From Harmonia axyridis (Eukaryota; Arthropoda; Insecta; Coleoptera; Coccinellidae), in the NCBI RefSeq assembly GCF_914767665.1, contig NC_059503.1, positions 9,672,001 through 9,736,000 of the forward strand: a DNA stretch of 64,000 nucleotides, read 5' to 3'. The stretch's first letter is position 1, and each line of letters opens with the position of its first letter. The notes below the pieces were generated by a model that worked only from the letters and a program-made list of their open reading frames with translations, was not told the DNA's origin and did no database searches. The position numbers were made by a program, and so were the translations under genes. Positions 36,016 through 48,282 of this stretch are shown piece by piece.

Positions 36016-39000
36016 CAATACCAAGACGTATCTTTTCCAATATTGTATACCAATTCCTGATTCTATACTCATGATATTATTGGATCATAATTTTATGCAT
36101 CTTTAGCATTCGCTTCCTACCAAAGATATGGTGATCCAAATTTTTCATTGACCTTTTTTCTGCCTTACCTTATCAGAAATATTGTGCACATAAACCTTCA
36201 ACATTTATACTATGACAGTTTATTATCCAAAAAATTCAAAATAATTTTGATCATATTGTTTTATATCTCAAAAACTATTCGCAATATTAGGCTTGAAGTT
36301 TGATATTTTGTATCAACGTAAAAAAACTCAGCTCTTTTATCGGTGATAAATGAGATAATGCAAGTTTCGTTATGTCCCCAATTCATTATATTAGTGAACA
36401 AATCAGATCTTGTCTTCCCAGGAATTGACTCTAAGTCTGATCACACAATTCATATCGGAATTTGGGCAACATGTAATTATCATAAATTTGATCCCAAATG
36501 ACTAAATTAGCTGTTCCCAACTCCTAGTTGCATTATTGGTCCTCCACTACCACAATTGTCAAACTTTACATCCGCGATCACCCTCTGTGTTTATTACTCA
36601 AAGGAACAAGAACTTTGTTTAGTTACACTGGAGATTTACATCCTTGAAATAAATCGCTGACACTTATGCGAACAACACCCACAAGATTCCAGCGAGTGGA
36701 CCTTTTCTTCTGGGCCAAAACCTGAGGCAGTTGGGCCCCTGAAAATCTGGAAACGCAACAAGAAGATGTAGCAAGGATAAACTTGACGGAAATAAACTGA
36801 GATGGAAAGATGAAGTGCCCGTCTGGCTGCTTGTTCGAAACTTGCTACAACTTCCCCTATTTTGGGCGCGCAACTGAATTTAAACCCCTAAGAGCGATTT
36901 CGTAGAACTTAGGTGCTATACTGTACCGTACATCCGTTGATCGTGTAACGTTGGATTTCAATTTGATACGATGCTTTATGTGTCGATGTGAGCAGTTGAA
37001 ATATTAAAGTTCAGGTTTTTTCGTTTTTTTGTAACTCTCTTCAGGAGCATCAATGAAATAAAGCAACCGCTTCTTATGCTAGATATTTCCAACTGAATGA
37101 GACATTTGAGGTTTAGTCTAATGAATTTTGGCCAGTAGGAAGTTACTCTTGATCGAATGATTTTCGAGCAATTCAAGAAGTCCATTTGATTACAATTTTT
37201 CGAAAATATGGGAACCAGTTTTTCCACAATTTTATGATTATTTTATTTCCATATGTGATATTACAATTGCCCATGAGACTCTTATTCTAAAGGTGGTTTG
37301 GCTGATTTGGCAACAAAACTCCTATCCAGGTTTTTACAAATTCAATAAAATTAAAATATACAAAGATCGATCATTCGTTGAGAAGTTCAACAAATTTTCA
37401 CTTTTCTTGTTGAATTTGTACAAAGTCTGTTCTTTTGCGTCCGGACAGATGTCTATGAAATCATATACAACATTAAAAACTAAGGATAATGAAATCGACA
37501 TTTTTTGACGTTTAGGAATAGATAATCGACAACTGAAAGTGACTTTGTTCTCACTTATGGATTGAAACAATTATCAAGCAGCTCACGACATATTCCATCC
37601 TAAATCACACTCATTCATCGGGTGCTTGTTTGAGTCATTTTGTATGTTGTCGTCTTTTGTCTGCTTCGGTATATTTGATTTTATCATGTGACAGTTGTAT
37701 GCTCCGATGAATTTTAATGCTTTTATATTTATATATTTTGTAATTTTATATGCTCGTATTTAGTCTTGAGTTTTGTGTGTTTACTTTTGAAATTTTTGTT
37801 CATGTATATCTTATTTGGTTTTTTATATATTTGATCACACTATATGCTAAGTTGAATATATTCTTACACACAAGCAGACGTACTTCGTAAGTATGCTCAT
37901 TTATTCACCATTCCAAGAATGTAGTTTATTTTAGATTTATACTTCAATTGAATTTTGAACCGCAATGAATCCTTATTTTTTGTGAGCAGTGTACAACCCC
38001 ATTTCTACTCCCAAACTACCGAAAAAGTAATTCCAGTATATCGCCTGGCTAGAAACAAATTCGAACGAAACCTATCTTATTCCTCCACTAAAATATTCCA
38101 GACATTTAATTTCATGCCGGTTAGTCCACCGTTCAACTTAATTTCACCCCCAAAACCCAATCAGAGGTCCTGGCAGTACACCTAGCTGTATGCTCGACGG
38201 AAGTAGACATAATTGTACCCTGAAGAACCGTTCAGTTTGACGCCGTTTTTGGTGTAACAAGAAACTTTGATCACTCCCCTAAAGACTCTCCTTCGAACTC
38301 GATGGTGTTTGTCGAAAAACGTGAGGACACTTCCGTCGCACAAAGTAGAAAACTCTTTTCCCCCAAAAAGTCGATACGAGGGTAGGCAGTGACGTATTCG
38401 AGGGGATAACCTTTATATTCTATGAGCTGTCATTGAAAGGAAGAAAACGTCACAAATATAATAATTCTATGTTTTATGATTCACCTCGATAGATGTTGTT
38501 TCCTCATTAATTAAAGATCTTCAGTTGAATTTGAGTTTAACTTTTGAGTCTGAATAGAGCAGAATTGACTAGATATTTTATCATACATTACCTATATATG
38601 TTACCTATATTTTGAAATAATTTATGTTGATGAAAATAGAATGCCTAGAGCTGAAAAATAAACAGTTTAACAATTGATTATTCAATTGTTAAAGACTGTT
38701 ACCGTATTCTGAATGAAGTCTGTGATATTATACAAAACCTACTTTATTCTTTTTTCGTCATCACTGGATTTCATTATTCGATAATTAGTTATTCTCACAA
38801 TTAGGCCAACAATTTATGAAGAACATACATTCTTCATCGTTGGAATGACCCGAATTGATATAAACTATAGGAAAATATAATTTCAGAATAATTAACAGAA
38901 TTCGATTAAAGGCTGACCTTAAAAGTTAGCCTTTAGTATAGGCATTCTTGTTTGATATTTAAACAAAAATTGGAAGTTTGTTTGAACAAAAATACAATTA

Positions 39001-39894
39001 CTCTATCGAAATTTAAAACAACTAGCCGTAAATTCTTAAATAAGGAATTTTTCATCGAATATCATGTGCAATTTCTAATCGAATTTCACTTTCACATCTC
39101 TTGAATTTTAAGGCACTTCAACATTAGATGTTGCCTCAGCACAAAGTTGCAATACCGATGTTAAGCAAGTTCTACAGATCATGAAATCGTGTAGAGAAGC
39201 AAATATATAGAAGCATATGTGTACTTAATTGTATGTCGCGCGTTCCAAGGCATTATTTATGAATCATTGATCTGCTAAATCGGTGTGGTTTTAGAGTTTA
39301 CCAATATTGCATGTGTAATGTATCACTCTCAAAGAAAATGTAGCTGTCATGAATTCTTTTTTATGGTATCTCTATTTAACCGGAATCGCTGGTTCAAAGA
39401 TAGTGTAATGAATTATTCATATCTATCCTTTGAAATGTTGAATTACCTACCTGATTATTGACCATGGAAAACTGGAGCGACAAGTTGAATGAAAAATTTT
39501 TTTTTTTAGTTGAAACCATTTTTAACTAATATTTTCTGTCCCTTCAGATGTCATAGTCTATCTCAATTTGTTAATCTACATAATATTATGAGAAATCCAG
39601 TCGAAAGACTCAATTGACATTCATACACACTCGAATATTGATGAAGAGCTCTTTGGAGCTAAATATTCGATATTTTGGATTAATAGAATTCAACCCATGT
39701 GTATTATGTGCCATACAGCTAAATTCATTGGAAAATGTAGTAAAAATTGGACTGACTGAATGGACTAAGTAACTTGTAACCGCATTGGACGTATGCTGAA
39801 AATCTTATACAAAAATAAATAGAAAAAAAATTCAAATTATCTAGCAGATTATAATAATGAAATATTCATTCCAAAGTTATTTTTGTCTTGGACA
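36016..39894. other. Unassigned AT-rich spacer
   Basis: No gene recognised over 3.9 kb. 37.6-37.85 kb is T-rich. 38.16-38.43 kb is less AT-rich and unassigned. Open frames are 69-83 codons, several being opposite-strand pairs. Confidence 0.4.
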
Positions 39895-40628
39895 AGTGAA
39901 CTTATCAAACGCAACCAAAATTGTCAGGATCATTGGGATCCACGCAGCAAGCCATTTCAAAATGCTTGAAACGCCTGAAAGTTAAGGGAATTATTCAGAA
40001 ACAAGGAAATTAGGTGCCGTACGATTTGAAGCCGGGAGATGTTGAACGGCGTTTGTTTGCTTGTGAACAGCTGCTTGCAAGGCAAAGGCGGAAGGGATAA
40101 CTGCTTCGCATTGTGATTTGTGACTGGAGACGAAAAATGGGTTCATTACGATCATTCCAAGCGCAGAAAATCATGGAGATATCCCGACCATGCTTCCACA
40201 TCGACCGCCAAACCGAATATTCACGGTTCCAAGGTATTTGGTGTGACCAGCTCGGCGTAGTGTATTATGAGTTGCTAAAACCGACTGAAAGAATCACAAG
40301 TGATCATTAATGAACGCAATTAATGCGTTTGAGTCGAGCATTGATAGACAAACGGCTGCAATACAACGAGAGACATGATGAAGTGGTTTTACAATGACAA
40401 TGGCACAAGGCCTGGCTGACCAGCACTTCCATTCTTGTGCAAAATAGATCGATTCGAGGCTCAAAAGATGACCAGCTGTTTCAACAGGGGATTCGTACAC
40501 TGTTCGAAAGATGGAGAAATTAGTGTCTAGCGATGGACAATACTTTGAATCATAAATGCAAATCCAGTATTTTACAATAGCCTCGCATTCCGGAAAAAAC
40601 GGCGGAAGCAAAGTTGTACGCCTAAGTC
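39895..40628 (+). mobile_element. Mariner relic, internally deleted
   Basis: Starts within the transposase (after a leader lost upstream), continues through ELKPGDVERRLFACEQLL-type wording in broken frames, then GVYYELLKPTERITSDH. It jumps from LIDKRLQYNERHDEVVLQ to the tail segment near 40.39 kb, deleting the catalytic third-Asp region. The right end GGCGGAAGCAAAGTTGTACG is the family's terminus. Confidence 0.8.
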
Positions 40629-40859
40629 ACATTCGAAGATCTCAAAGCTTATGAAAAAATACCCATTATGAAAAGCAGCAGATGACATCAGTAGAGATTA
40701 AGTTTTTTTTTCCTCTTCAACAAATATTCAACTTGCACTAATATCCACAAATAAGAAATAATTAAATAAATTTTCCTTAACGGTAAATCCAACTGTCGAG
40801 TTTGACGAATAAAATTCAACCCAGAATAGGCAACTAATAATTACAAATAATCAACCAGT

Positions 40860-41400
40860 GGTACCGACAGTACTCAAAGTCACCGATACCCCATCATTAC
40901 ACCTCGCAAAAATCACCCGAAAAACCTTACAGCCTCCGCCGACTCACTCTCGCCGCATCTGTACCTCAGCGGTACTTAACCCAGAGACAATAACACACTG
41001 AAGGGACCGCGAACTCTCATTACGAGGTCACCACCACGAGTCCTCGCAACCGGTTGATCAACATCCCCGGCCTGCGGTACCGGGTACCTACCTCGGGTTC
41101 GCGAAGACTCGAAGTCGGTGCTAAGGCGCTGTATCGGCACCACTCGCAGTGGTACTACTGGACCTTCGCGCCTCAGGCCTCTGGCGAAACCAGAAGCTGT
41201 GGACACACGCTAACCCGCATATCGGCGACCAAGCCGGTCGAAGAAGTTCAAATATTTACCTTGTATCTTGTTGCTAGTTTGATACGTGAGTTTTGTTTGG
41301 TTTTGTTTGTGTTTGTGATCAGTGTACAAGTTGACAGTACCACATCAGGAGACCTTCGTGGGTACTTCTACTGCGAAACGGTACTTGCTTTCTTGTGCAT
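40860..41400. other. GC-rich block with many GTAC motifs
   Basis: A strikingly GC- and CG-rich block for this window (about 40.91-41.26 kb), dotted with GGTAC/GTACC and CGCAG motifs. A 122-codon plus frame (41054-41422) and a 76-codon minus frame overlap; neither has a known motif. It could be a promoter or 5' untranslated exon of a host gene; GATACGTGAGT at about 41.28 kb could serve as a donor. Confidence 0.35.
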
Positions 41401-42253
41401 GCATACGATGCGGTATTTATGAGTTTTTGCTTGGCTTGCTTGATAGTACTGAAGAGCTTTTTTAGGTAGGTAGGTACTACCTAGAACTACTGCTAGTGTT
41501 CGGCTTTTAAATCGTCCATTTTTTTATCATTATTGGAAAAACATCCTTTTTTTAAGTACTTTCAGTCATGTTTTTATTTCTCTTCAACCTGCTTTCATTA
41601 TTTCATTGAAAGGTACGATATTGATTACATTGTCCACTAATGTTATGTAGAAATATAGATCTGTATAGAAATTCTACATAAACCTACATCTCAAACTTTT
41701 ATTCATGTTTGTCTGCTTGGTAGTACCAAGATTTTTTCATTGGAATATATGAGTTGAAAATAACAGCATACTTTATTATTCAAAAATCATACTCTTCAAG
41801 TTACGACATTTTTGATAAGGGTTACATCAAAACAAATGCATTTTAATTATGGGTTTTTCATCAGAATGTTTGAATAGAAATCCACAGCTTCCTTAAGTAT
41901 TTGAGTAACTATTTTCCCTCATATTTCCCTATGATATACAGGTTGTTAGTGAATAAGTGCGACAAATTTCAGGGAGTGACCTGCATGAAAAATTACAGTC
42001 TGCTCTTTTTCACAAATGCATTATATTCAGAGATATGGGATATTTTTCTTAATAACTAACTTTTCATTCAATGCTCTCAACTTTTTGAGATAAAAAGTGG
42101 TACGCCACTGTGATATATCACACTTAGGCTCATTTATGCAAAGAAATCATAACCCCTATGCGCGCCTGTATGAACATACATTCTTAATTGCATGTCGGAA
42201 AATGCGCAATAACTGCTTAATCTTTAGTTTCATAAACAAAATCTTTAAAAAAA
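41401..42253. other. Spacer with a possible transposon end
   Basis: ACAGGTTGTTAGTGAATAAG at 41940 followed by GCGACAAATTTCAGG resembles, from general memory, the terminus of a DNA transposon widespread in insects. No partner end was found. Nothing else recognised. Confidence 0.35.
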
Positions 42254-42385
42254 TTATTTAAAATACAAGTGCAGAAAGCACTGATATTCTTTCACGAGGT
42301 AAAAATTCAAACACGAGCCACGAAGTGGCCTATTTTTGAATGAACCGGTATTAGAAAAAGCTTTCTGGATAAGAATTATATATAA
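42254..42385 (-). repeat. Hairpin-bearing repeat, third (inverted) copy, partial
   Basis: Reverse complement of this segment matches the last 130 bp of the 411-bp repeats at 44704-45114 and 45953-46363, including AAAATACAAGTGCAGAAAGC and the hairpin ACGAGCCACGAAGTGGC. It is more diverged than those two are from each other. Confidence 0.75.
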
Positions 42386-43215
42386 GTTTTTTTAAATCGT
42401 CGTAATTTTATCGAAATTAATGACATATTTCCATAAATAACGGTTAGCGATTTTCACATTGAAAAATATTGATTGGCAGAACTGCTTTCTGCCTTTCAAA
42501 ATTGACTATTGTTCTAGAGGGTATGATAGAATGAATGTATTTAGCACAGAATCAGAGAAAAGTAATAAGAGACATTGTGTTGAAAACACACCATTTCATG
42601 TTACCTTGACATGTCATAACGCACAAAGTTTCCACTTTAGTCCAATATATTAAAGCAAAAAGCTAACGGTCATAGTAGTTCTCTTTTCATTTATGTATAA
42701 ATATTAATTTTTCCACCACAAAGCCAAATACACCGAAAATAAACTATTCAGATCTTCTCTGCATTGTCGCTTTGTGATTCCCGAATTTCATAAATTATAG
42801 ATAACCAACGAATTATATCAAACAATATACGAAATGGAAAACGAGTTGAAATCAATAACGTGGTCGTCAAAATATTTTACATATTCATAAGTGCGTCTAG
42901 ACTGGCTTTCGATAACATGGCCGGTATTATTCTGGGATAACTCAATCAACTCACTTGTGAGGTGTCGTTCAACCCGACCAAAAAATGCTTTGGATGAATA
43001 TTGAACTCCTTGAGATGGTCCAAGATTTGGAATGCTTTCACAAAACTGCGTGGTTGGTCATCAGTCATTACTGATTGTATAGTATGCGTATGGAAAACAG
43101 TGATGTCATATAACTTTTACAAGGACAGTTTGGTTGTTTCCATTATCAGTATTTTTTAAAATAACCCTTTAATGCGTGTTTTTTTCTGCAACCTTTGTGA
43201 TAGGACCTTCTACTA
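42386..43215. other. Unassigned AT-rich spacer
   Basis: No gene recognised; one 64-codon frame (42459-42653) without a motif. Confidence 0.4.
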
Positions 43216-43445
43216 CTACTTTAGGGATCGATATTTCTAACACTGCTCACCGATTTTTCGTAGACCTCGCAGTTTAAAAAAAAACTGATTTCGAAGTTTG
43301 AGAAAAAACGTATAAATTGAATCTCCATACAAAAATCGTTATATCTCCCAAAATATTTGTCACATACACCTCAAATACCAACGTTTTTTGAAGATCAAAC
43401 TCTGATCTAAAATATGATGAGATTTCATGTCCCTATCTTGCATCT
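43216..43445 (+). repeat. Dispersed relative of the 22-kb tandem array unit
   Basis: Carries CACCGATTTTTCGTAGACCT, ATCGTTATATC, ATTTGTCACATACACCTC, GTTTTTTGAAGATCAA and ATATGATGAGAT in the same order as the array at 21965-23262 (compare its third unit near 23.1-23.2 kb). It is a single copy and not tandem. Confidence 0.8.
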
Positions 43446-43458
43446 AGGTGATATAAAA

Positions 43459-43532
43459 AAAAGAAAAGAGACTTCCCATGTCTTCCTGTGTCTTCCTATA
43501 ACTTCACATGACTTTCCAATGACTTCCCAGAG
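43459..43532. repeat. Short degenerate tandem repeat (TGACTTCCCA-like)
   Basis: GACTTCCCATG, GTCTTCCTGTG, GTCTTCCTATA, ACTTCACATG, ACTTTCCAATG and ACTTCCCAGAG follow each other with a period of about 11 bp. It lies just after the dispersed array unit. Confidence 0.65.
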
Positions 43533-44515
43533 CTGTTTGCCCCTCGTACAGTATGACTTCTGTGATAAAACATGAACATGATTCAACAAGAAAGTTCGAA
43601 CTTGATCAATGTATTCAGATCTTAGTATCGAACATCATCAAAATATTTAGGTAGATTCTTAAATACAAAATACAGAATTTCAACTCGATCGATGTTTTTC
43701 GTTCAATTTTCGAGGATATTGAATTCAGAATGTCTCTACCTTAGAAACTATTCTGTGAATTTTGCCTTGTTCAAAAACGTTTATGGAAAGCTCTATAGAA
43801 TAATCTTCCTTTTTCAAAATTGAGATATTCTAGAAAACACATTCTTACGTATAATGTTCGTGATTCTTTATTCGACATTAAATTTCCTGAAACCTCCTAT
43901 CCGAAAAGAATGGATTCTTCATCCTTTTCGATTCTGTTTACCCACTCACGATAAATTTCCATTTGGTGATAATCTAGTGGAAAATTGAATCACCAACGAA
44001 GGAAATTAAGTACCTTGAAATACTGAAAGTTTTCCACGCCACCCAAGAGACATTATTATAATGCGGTCATAAAGATGGAATTAACGAGATACTTTACACC
44101 TCTTGAGAGCAGTTATGAATATTTCTGTTTTGCTCAGTCGAAGATTTGTGATTATTGTTTCTCAACGACACTATTCGAAGAGGACAATGCATAATTTACT
44201 ACCACTTTGTGTCCCTCAGGGAACATTTGCCAGCAGAATGAAATTTCACTAGCTTGACTCTCCTTACTCTTTTTACTATCCAGATGAAAATTTTTAAGCT
44301 TTATGCGGCAGTCACGTATTCGATAGGAATTTGTTAGTAATTCGATATCACAAAATCTATAAGTACTGATTTGACGTCAGGAGTTCATGCATGCTTGTTC
44401 ATTAATGAGCCTTTTGAGCTCGTGGAGATCACATATATGTATATATGATGTGATTTGGCGTTTAAATATATGAAAATGTTCTGGCTCGGGCAGAGAAATT
44501 TGGGGTGCTTTCACT
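43533..44515. other. Unassigned AT-rich spacer
   Basis: No gene or element recognised. Confidence 0.4.
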
Positions 44516-44703
44516 GATCCTTACCAAGAAGCTCCTGAAGCTACCACATGCTGAGCTTCGGGTAATGGTAGACTACTGAAAGGACACCTTGTACCGCAGA
44601 CGATATCTGCAGTCTCTGTGGAAGGAGGTAGAAACAGCCGAACACAATGTGTTCGAATATTCAGGGCTGACTGGCCCAAGAACCACTCATATGGGAAAGT
44701 GAG
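44516..44703 (+). pseudogene. LINE C-terminal scrap
   Basis: The plus strand reads KKLLKLPHAELRVMVDY, then a stop, and ends with VETAEHNVFEYSGLTGP. This matches the pattern of the C-terminal zinc-knuckle/RNase H tail of jockey/R1-type LINEs (AELR ... TGH ... ETAEH ... C.. L), with the cysteines mostly lost. It is the only remaining piece. Confidence 0.5.
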
Positions 44704-45114
44704 TTTCTCTAATTCTGTGGTTATTCCGTTCATTCTTCCACATCTTGTAGAACAAAATCGTGCGAGAATATATCAGAAACGCACAGTTTTCATGGTTATA
44801 TTTTATTATTCTATGTTGGCACTCCGAACTTTCCGCTACGGCTTTATCTGTCAATTCATCAAATTGCCTTAAAGAAATCAGTTCTGCCAACCAACATTTT
44901 TCAATGCAAAAATCACTAAATTATATTTATGGAAATATTTCATTAATTTCAATGAAAATGCAATGAATTAGAGAAAATAATGTATAATACTCATACAGAA
45001 GGCTCATTCTACCACTCGTTCATTCAAAAACTTGCCACTTTGTGGCTCGTTTTTGAATTTTGAACTCGTGGAAGAATATCAATGCCTTCTGCACTTGTAT
45101 TATAAATAACTATT
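44704..45114. repeat. 411-bp direct repeat, copy 1
   Basis: Matches 45953-46363 at about 97% by eye, offset exactly 1249 bp with no indels noticed. It contains a conserved minus-strand frame (MAELISLRQFDELTDKAV, then RTILFYKMWKNER) and, near its right end, a hairpin-like CGAGCCAC/GTGGCRAG motif. A distant relative of the RTILFYKMW segment is at 62214-62268. Function unknown. Confidence 0.88.
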
Positions 45115-45504
45115 TGGATACTCACGAAGTAATAGCCAAGGCTCCTAAGGATGTCATCAGTTTCGTAAACCGTATCGACGACCTCCATGGATTCTACCAT
45201 GAACCTTCTGAAGTATGGCATCCCAGACAATATTTAATTTATTCCGAAAAGCTCCTAGATTGTGTGAAGGATTTTTCCAGTTTTGTTTACATCATATGCC
45301 ATTTTTTTTTGATAGGGGAAAAGTTGGGAGATCTGGGAGGTTTACTACAAGCACAAAGCCTCTATTTAACGGAAAATTGTAGAAAGTGGTGCAAGACATC
45401 CTTTGTATCGAAACCATTCATCGGCTATTGAATCATGTAGTCAATAATTGGTATCATGATGTTGTTAATTGAAGATGTAACGCATTTGTCTCTCTTGGTT
45501 GTCA

Positions 45505-45890
45505 CTCCTTCATCTGCGATATTTTTAACTTTCTCTGGACCATGCTTGATAACACCGTACTAGAGAGGATTGTTTATGGTTGAGACGATTAGCAATTTCC
45601 TCAAATGAACAACCACGTAATCCAATAATGCGTCTTTCATTGAATTCACTTAGTTGTGGATTATTTCAACATTGTTGCATAGAATGCAACAATGTTGAAA
45701 TACTGATACTGATGATACTGACCTCGAAGCACAAAGGAGAGCACAACAAAAAGAATTTAAACCAAAAATAATACCGAAATCAACTGTATCTTTCAAGAAA
45801 TATATAAAAATTTAATTTTTTCATTCCTCGCTAGATCATTTCGATTCCAACTTTAATCAATCACAACCCTTAACTACTTAAACATTTCAG
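45505..45890 (-). pseudogene. Tc1-like transposase N-terminal relic
   Basis: On the minus strand near 45.65-45.54 kb the sequence reads LNERRIIGLRGCSFEEIANR then LNHKQSSLVRCYQAWSRE, a clear Tc1-type helix-turn-helix. Stops follow. The region before it (to about 45.86 kb) matches 25.62-25.89 kb. A perfect hairpin with 19-bp arms has appeared within it at 45662-45702. The catalytic region is absent. Confidence 0.68.
45662..45702. repeat. Perfect hairpin, 19-bp arms, 3-base loop
   Basis: TATTTCAACATTGTTGCAT and its exact inverse ATGCAACAATGTTGAAATA are separated by AGA. Such tight perfect palindromes often arise by template switching during replication. Confidence 0.9.
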
Positions 45891-45952
45891 TCAAGTTTGG
45901 TCGAAAAATTCCAACGCCTTCTTAGTGCATTTGTCATGTGCAGTAATATAGT

Positions 45953-46363
45953 TTTCTCTAATTCTGTGGTTATACCGTTCATTCTTCCACATCTTGTAGA
46001 ACAAAATCGTGCGAGAATATATCAGAAACGCACAGTTTTCATGGTTATATTTTATTATTCTATATTGGTACTCCGAACTTTCCGCCACGGCTTTATCTGT
46101 CAATTCGTCAATTTGCCTTAAAGAAATCAGTTCTGCCAACCAACATTTTTCAATGCAAAAATCACTAAATTATATTTATGGAAATATTTCATTAATTTCA
46201 ACGGAAATGCAATGAATTAGAGAAAATAATGTATAATACTCGTACAGAAGGCTCATTCTACCACTCGTTCATTCCAAAACTCGCCACTTCGTGGCTCGTT
46301 TTTGAATTTTGAACTCGTGGAAGAATATCAATGCCTTCTGCACTTGTATTATAAATAACTATT
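45953..46363. repeat. 411-bp direct repeat, copy 2
   Basis: Partner of 44704-45114, with roughly a dozen substitutions. Its minus-strand frame extends beyond the repeat into flanking sequence (to 45891). Pairing with copy 1 brackets an 838-bp segment holding the Tc1-like relic, superficially like long terminal repeats, but the ends are not TG...CA and no retroelement domains lie between. Confidence 0.88.
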
Positions 46364-46974
46364 CTTAGTCTCACTCTCTCCAACTGTCAACTACCCAATC
46401 GACCACCAACAACGTCCGGTAATAACCCATCAGAAGAACTGCTGCATCTGGTAGCTGCCTTAGACTCATTTCTGGGATCGTTTCGATAATTGACGGTTGG
46501 GATAATAAGGAGCAAGAGATGGCGGCACGCGCCGTCTGCAACTTGTTGCGGCTCGATCTTCACCAAGCTCGGCAATCACGTCGGCTTAATTGCAGGTTTA
46601 TTAACTCGAAAAAGTTAGAATTGAATTACGGGCGACGAAAGAAGGCGATAGTCGATCTGACCAGCCTGCTGTCTTATCAGTAGCTCGTTTAATGTCGTGT
46701 TGAATTGGTGGTGAAGAGGTTATGGTGGAAATTTTCGAGATTGAATGTCAATACGAAGGTTCGTAGAGGTGCGAGTGGATGTTTAATGGAGTTGTATGAG
46801 GAATGGGGACATGATATTATCTTTATTGTCGCATTAAACCTCCATTACATTCTTGTTCTTTCACCTTAACAGTTGGGCAATGAACTTTACTACGACACTG
46901 GTGATTCAATGCTAATTGCGTAATTCGCATTGGAACTGAAGATTGGATATGTTTGAAGAACTTGCAAATGCAAA
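46364..46974. other. Unassigned spacer, partly GC-richer
   Basis: 46.38-46.72 kb is less AT-rich, with no simple repeats and no recognised motif; it could be a regulatory block. A 62-codon minus frame (46387-46575) is unassigned. Confidence 0.35.
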
Positions 46975-47896
46975 AGGTGTTTTTTAGAGCTATAGAACTT
47001 TAAATTGCAATAAAACAACGATGGATTATTCGATTGAAATGAATTTTATTTATCCGCAAGATAATCTTGTGGCATTACATTTCAAATATGATTTCTGGCA
47101 TATGACCGCCACTGCTGGCTCGGATGTAGTCCAAACTGGATGTCCAATTTTCGATGACTTTTTCCAATATTTGTGGCAGTATATCGGCAATAGCACGGCG
47201 AATGTTGTCTTCCAAATGGTCAAGGGTTTGTGGCTTATCCGCATAGACCAATGACTCTACATAGCCTCACAGAAAGTAGTCCAGTCGTGTTAAATCGCAA
47301 GATCTTGGAGGCCAATTCACAGGTCCAAAACGTGAAATTGGGCGGTCACCAAACGTGTCTTTCAATAAATCGATTGTGGCACGTGCTGTGTGATGTGTTG
47401 CGCCGTCTCGTTGGAGCCACAGCTCCTGGACATCATGGTTGTTCAATTCAGGAATGAAAAAGTTAGTAATCATGGCTCTATACCGATCACCATTGACTGT
47501 AACGTTCTGGCCATCATCGTTTTTGAAGAAGTACCGACCATTGATTCCACCAGCCCATAAAGCGCACCAAACAGTCAGTTTTTCTGGATGTAACGATGTT
47601 TTGACATACACTTGAGGATAAGCTTCACTCCAAAGGCGGCAGTTTTGTTTGTTGACGTAGCCCTTCAACCAGAAGTGCGCTTCATCGCTAATGGACGTAG
47701 TGCGCGATTCGTATTCCGCACAGAACCATTATTTTCGTAATAAAATTGCACTACTTGCAAGCGTTGTTCAGGCGAGAGTCTATTCACGGTGAAATGCCAA
47801 ACCAAACTGAGAATAAATTACTTAACAGCTGTTAAATCAGTGGTTATCTTGAACAGTAATACCAACTTAAAGTTATATACCTCGAAAAAAAAACAC
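46975..47896 (-). mobile_element. Rosa-like deletion derivative, copy D
   Basis: About 0.92 kb with eroded termini (AGGTGTTTTTTAGAG at left; AAACACTTTATA at right). It carries the shorter B/D-type internal junction. About 390 bp separates it from copy E, which faces the other way. Confidence 0.87.
47075..47787 (-). pseudogene. Rosa-like transposase remnant (copy D)
   Basis: The start codon is changed from ATG to GTG (47787-47785). After the junction a 133-codon open part (47267-47668) has IWSEAY, VWCALWAGGI, DRYRAMITNFF and LQRDGATHHTA, where the second catalytic Asp survives but the preceding Gln-Gln is Gln-Arg. It ends at a stop just after LDYFL. The C-terminal remainder lies in the same strand to the Phe-Glu-Met stop at 47077-47075. 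Confidence 0.85.
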
Positions 47897-48172
47897 TTTA
47901 TATTTCATATCAGTATTCAGAAATTTCCATCAATTTTTGTTCATTTGTGCCTTTTCCATCGATATAATTTCTCCAATAGAAAAGTTCATACCACGAAACA
48001 CGCCATAGAATTAACTACTTCAAATTGAACTAACTCAATAGTCAATAAATCATATCATGACAAGATAATTATAATTTGATTGGATATAAATGAAAATAAA
48101 GACATTTCGAAGAAAATGAAAACAAATTATTCATCAATATCTATAATGAGTTTTATCAATTCTTTTCTTTCT

Positions 48173-48282
48173 AGAAATAAGCTGATGAATTGTCACTCGT
48201 TACTAGAAATTCATTGAAATAAGAATGTAAAAAATTCCTCGATTCTGTACAACCTCTAATTATGTTCATCCTACCTCATTCA
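48173..48282 (+). repeat. Direct repeat flanking copy E, left
   Basis: Shares AATAAGCTGATGAATTGTCA-type start, ATTCATTGAAATAAGA, TCGATTCTGTACAACCTC and TTATGTTCATCCTACC with 49219-49378. It ends exactly where copy E begins. Confidence 0.82.

Noticed and set aside
45060..45431. 123-codon plus-strand frame as a gene
   Set aside because: It begins inside the 411-bp repeat, has a competing minus frame, and shows no motif.
44704..46363. LTR retrotransposon with 411-bp LTRs
   Set aside because: Ends are not TG...CA, no primer-binding or polypurine tract is evident, the interior is only 838 bp and encodes a Tc1-like relic, not gag or pol.
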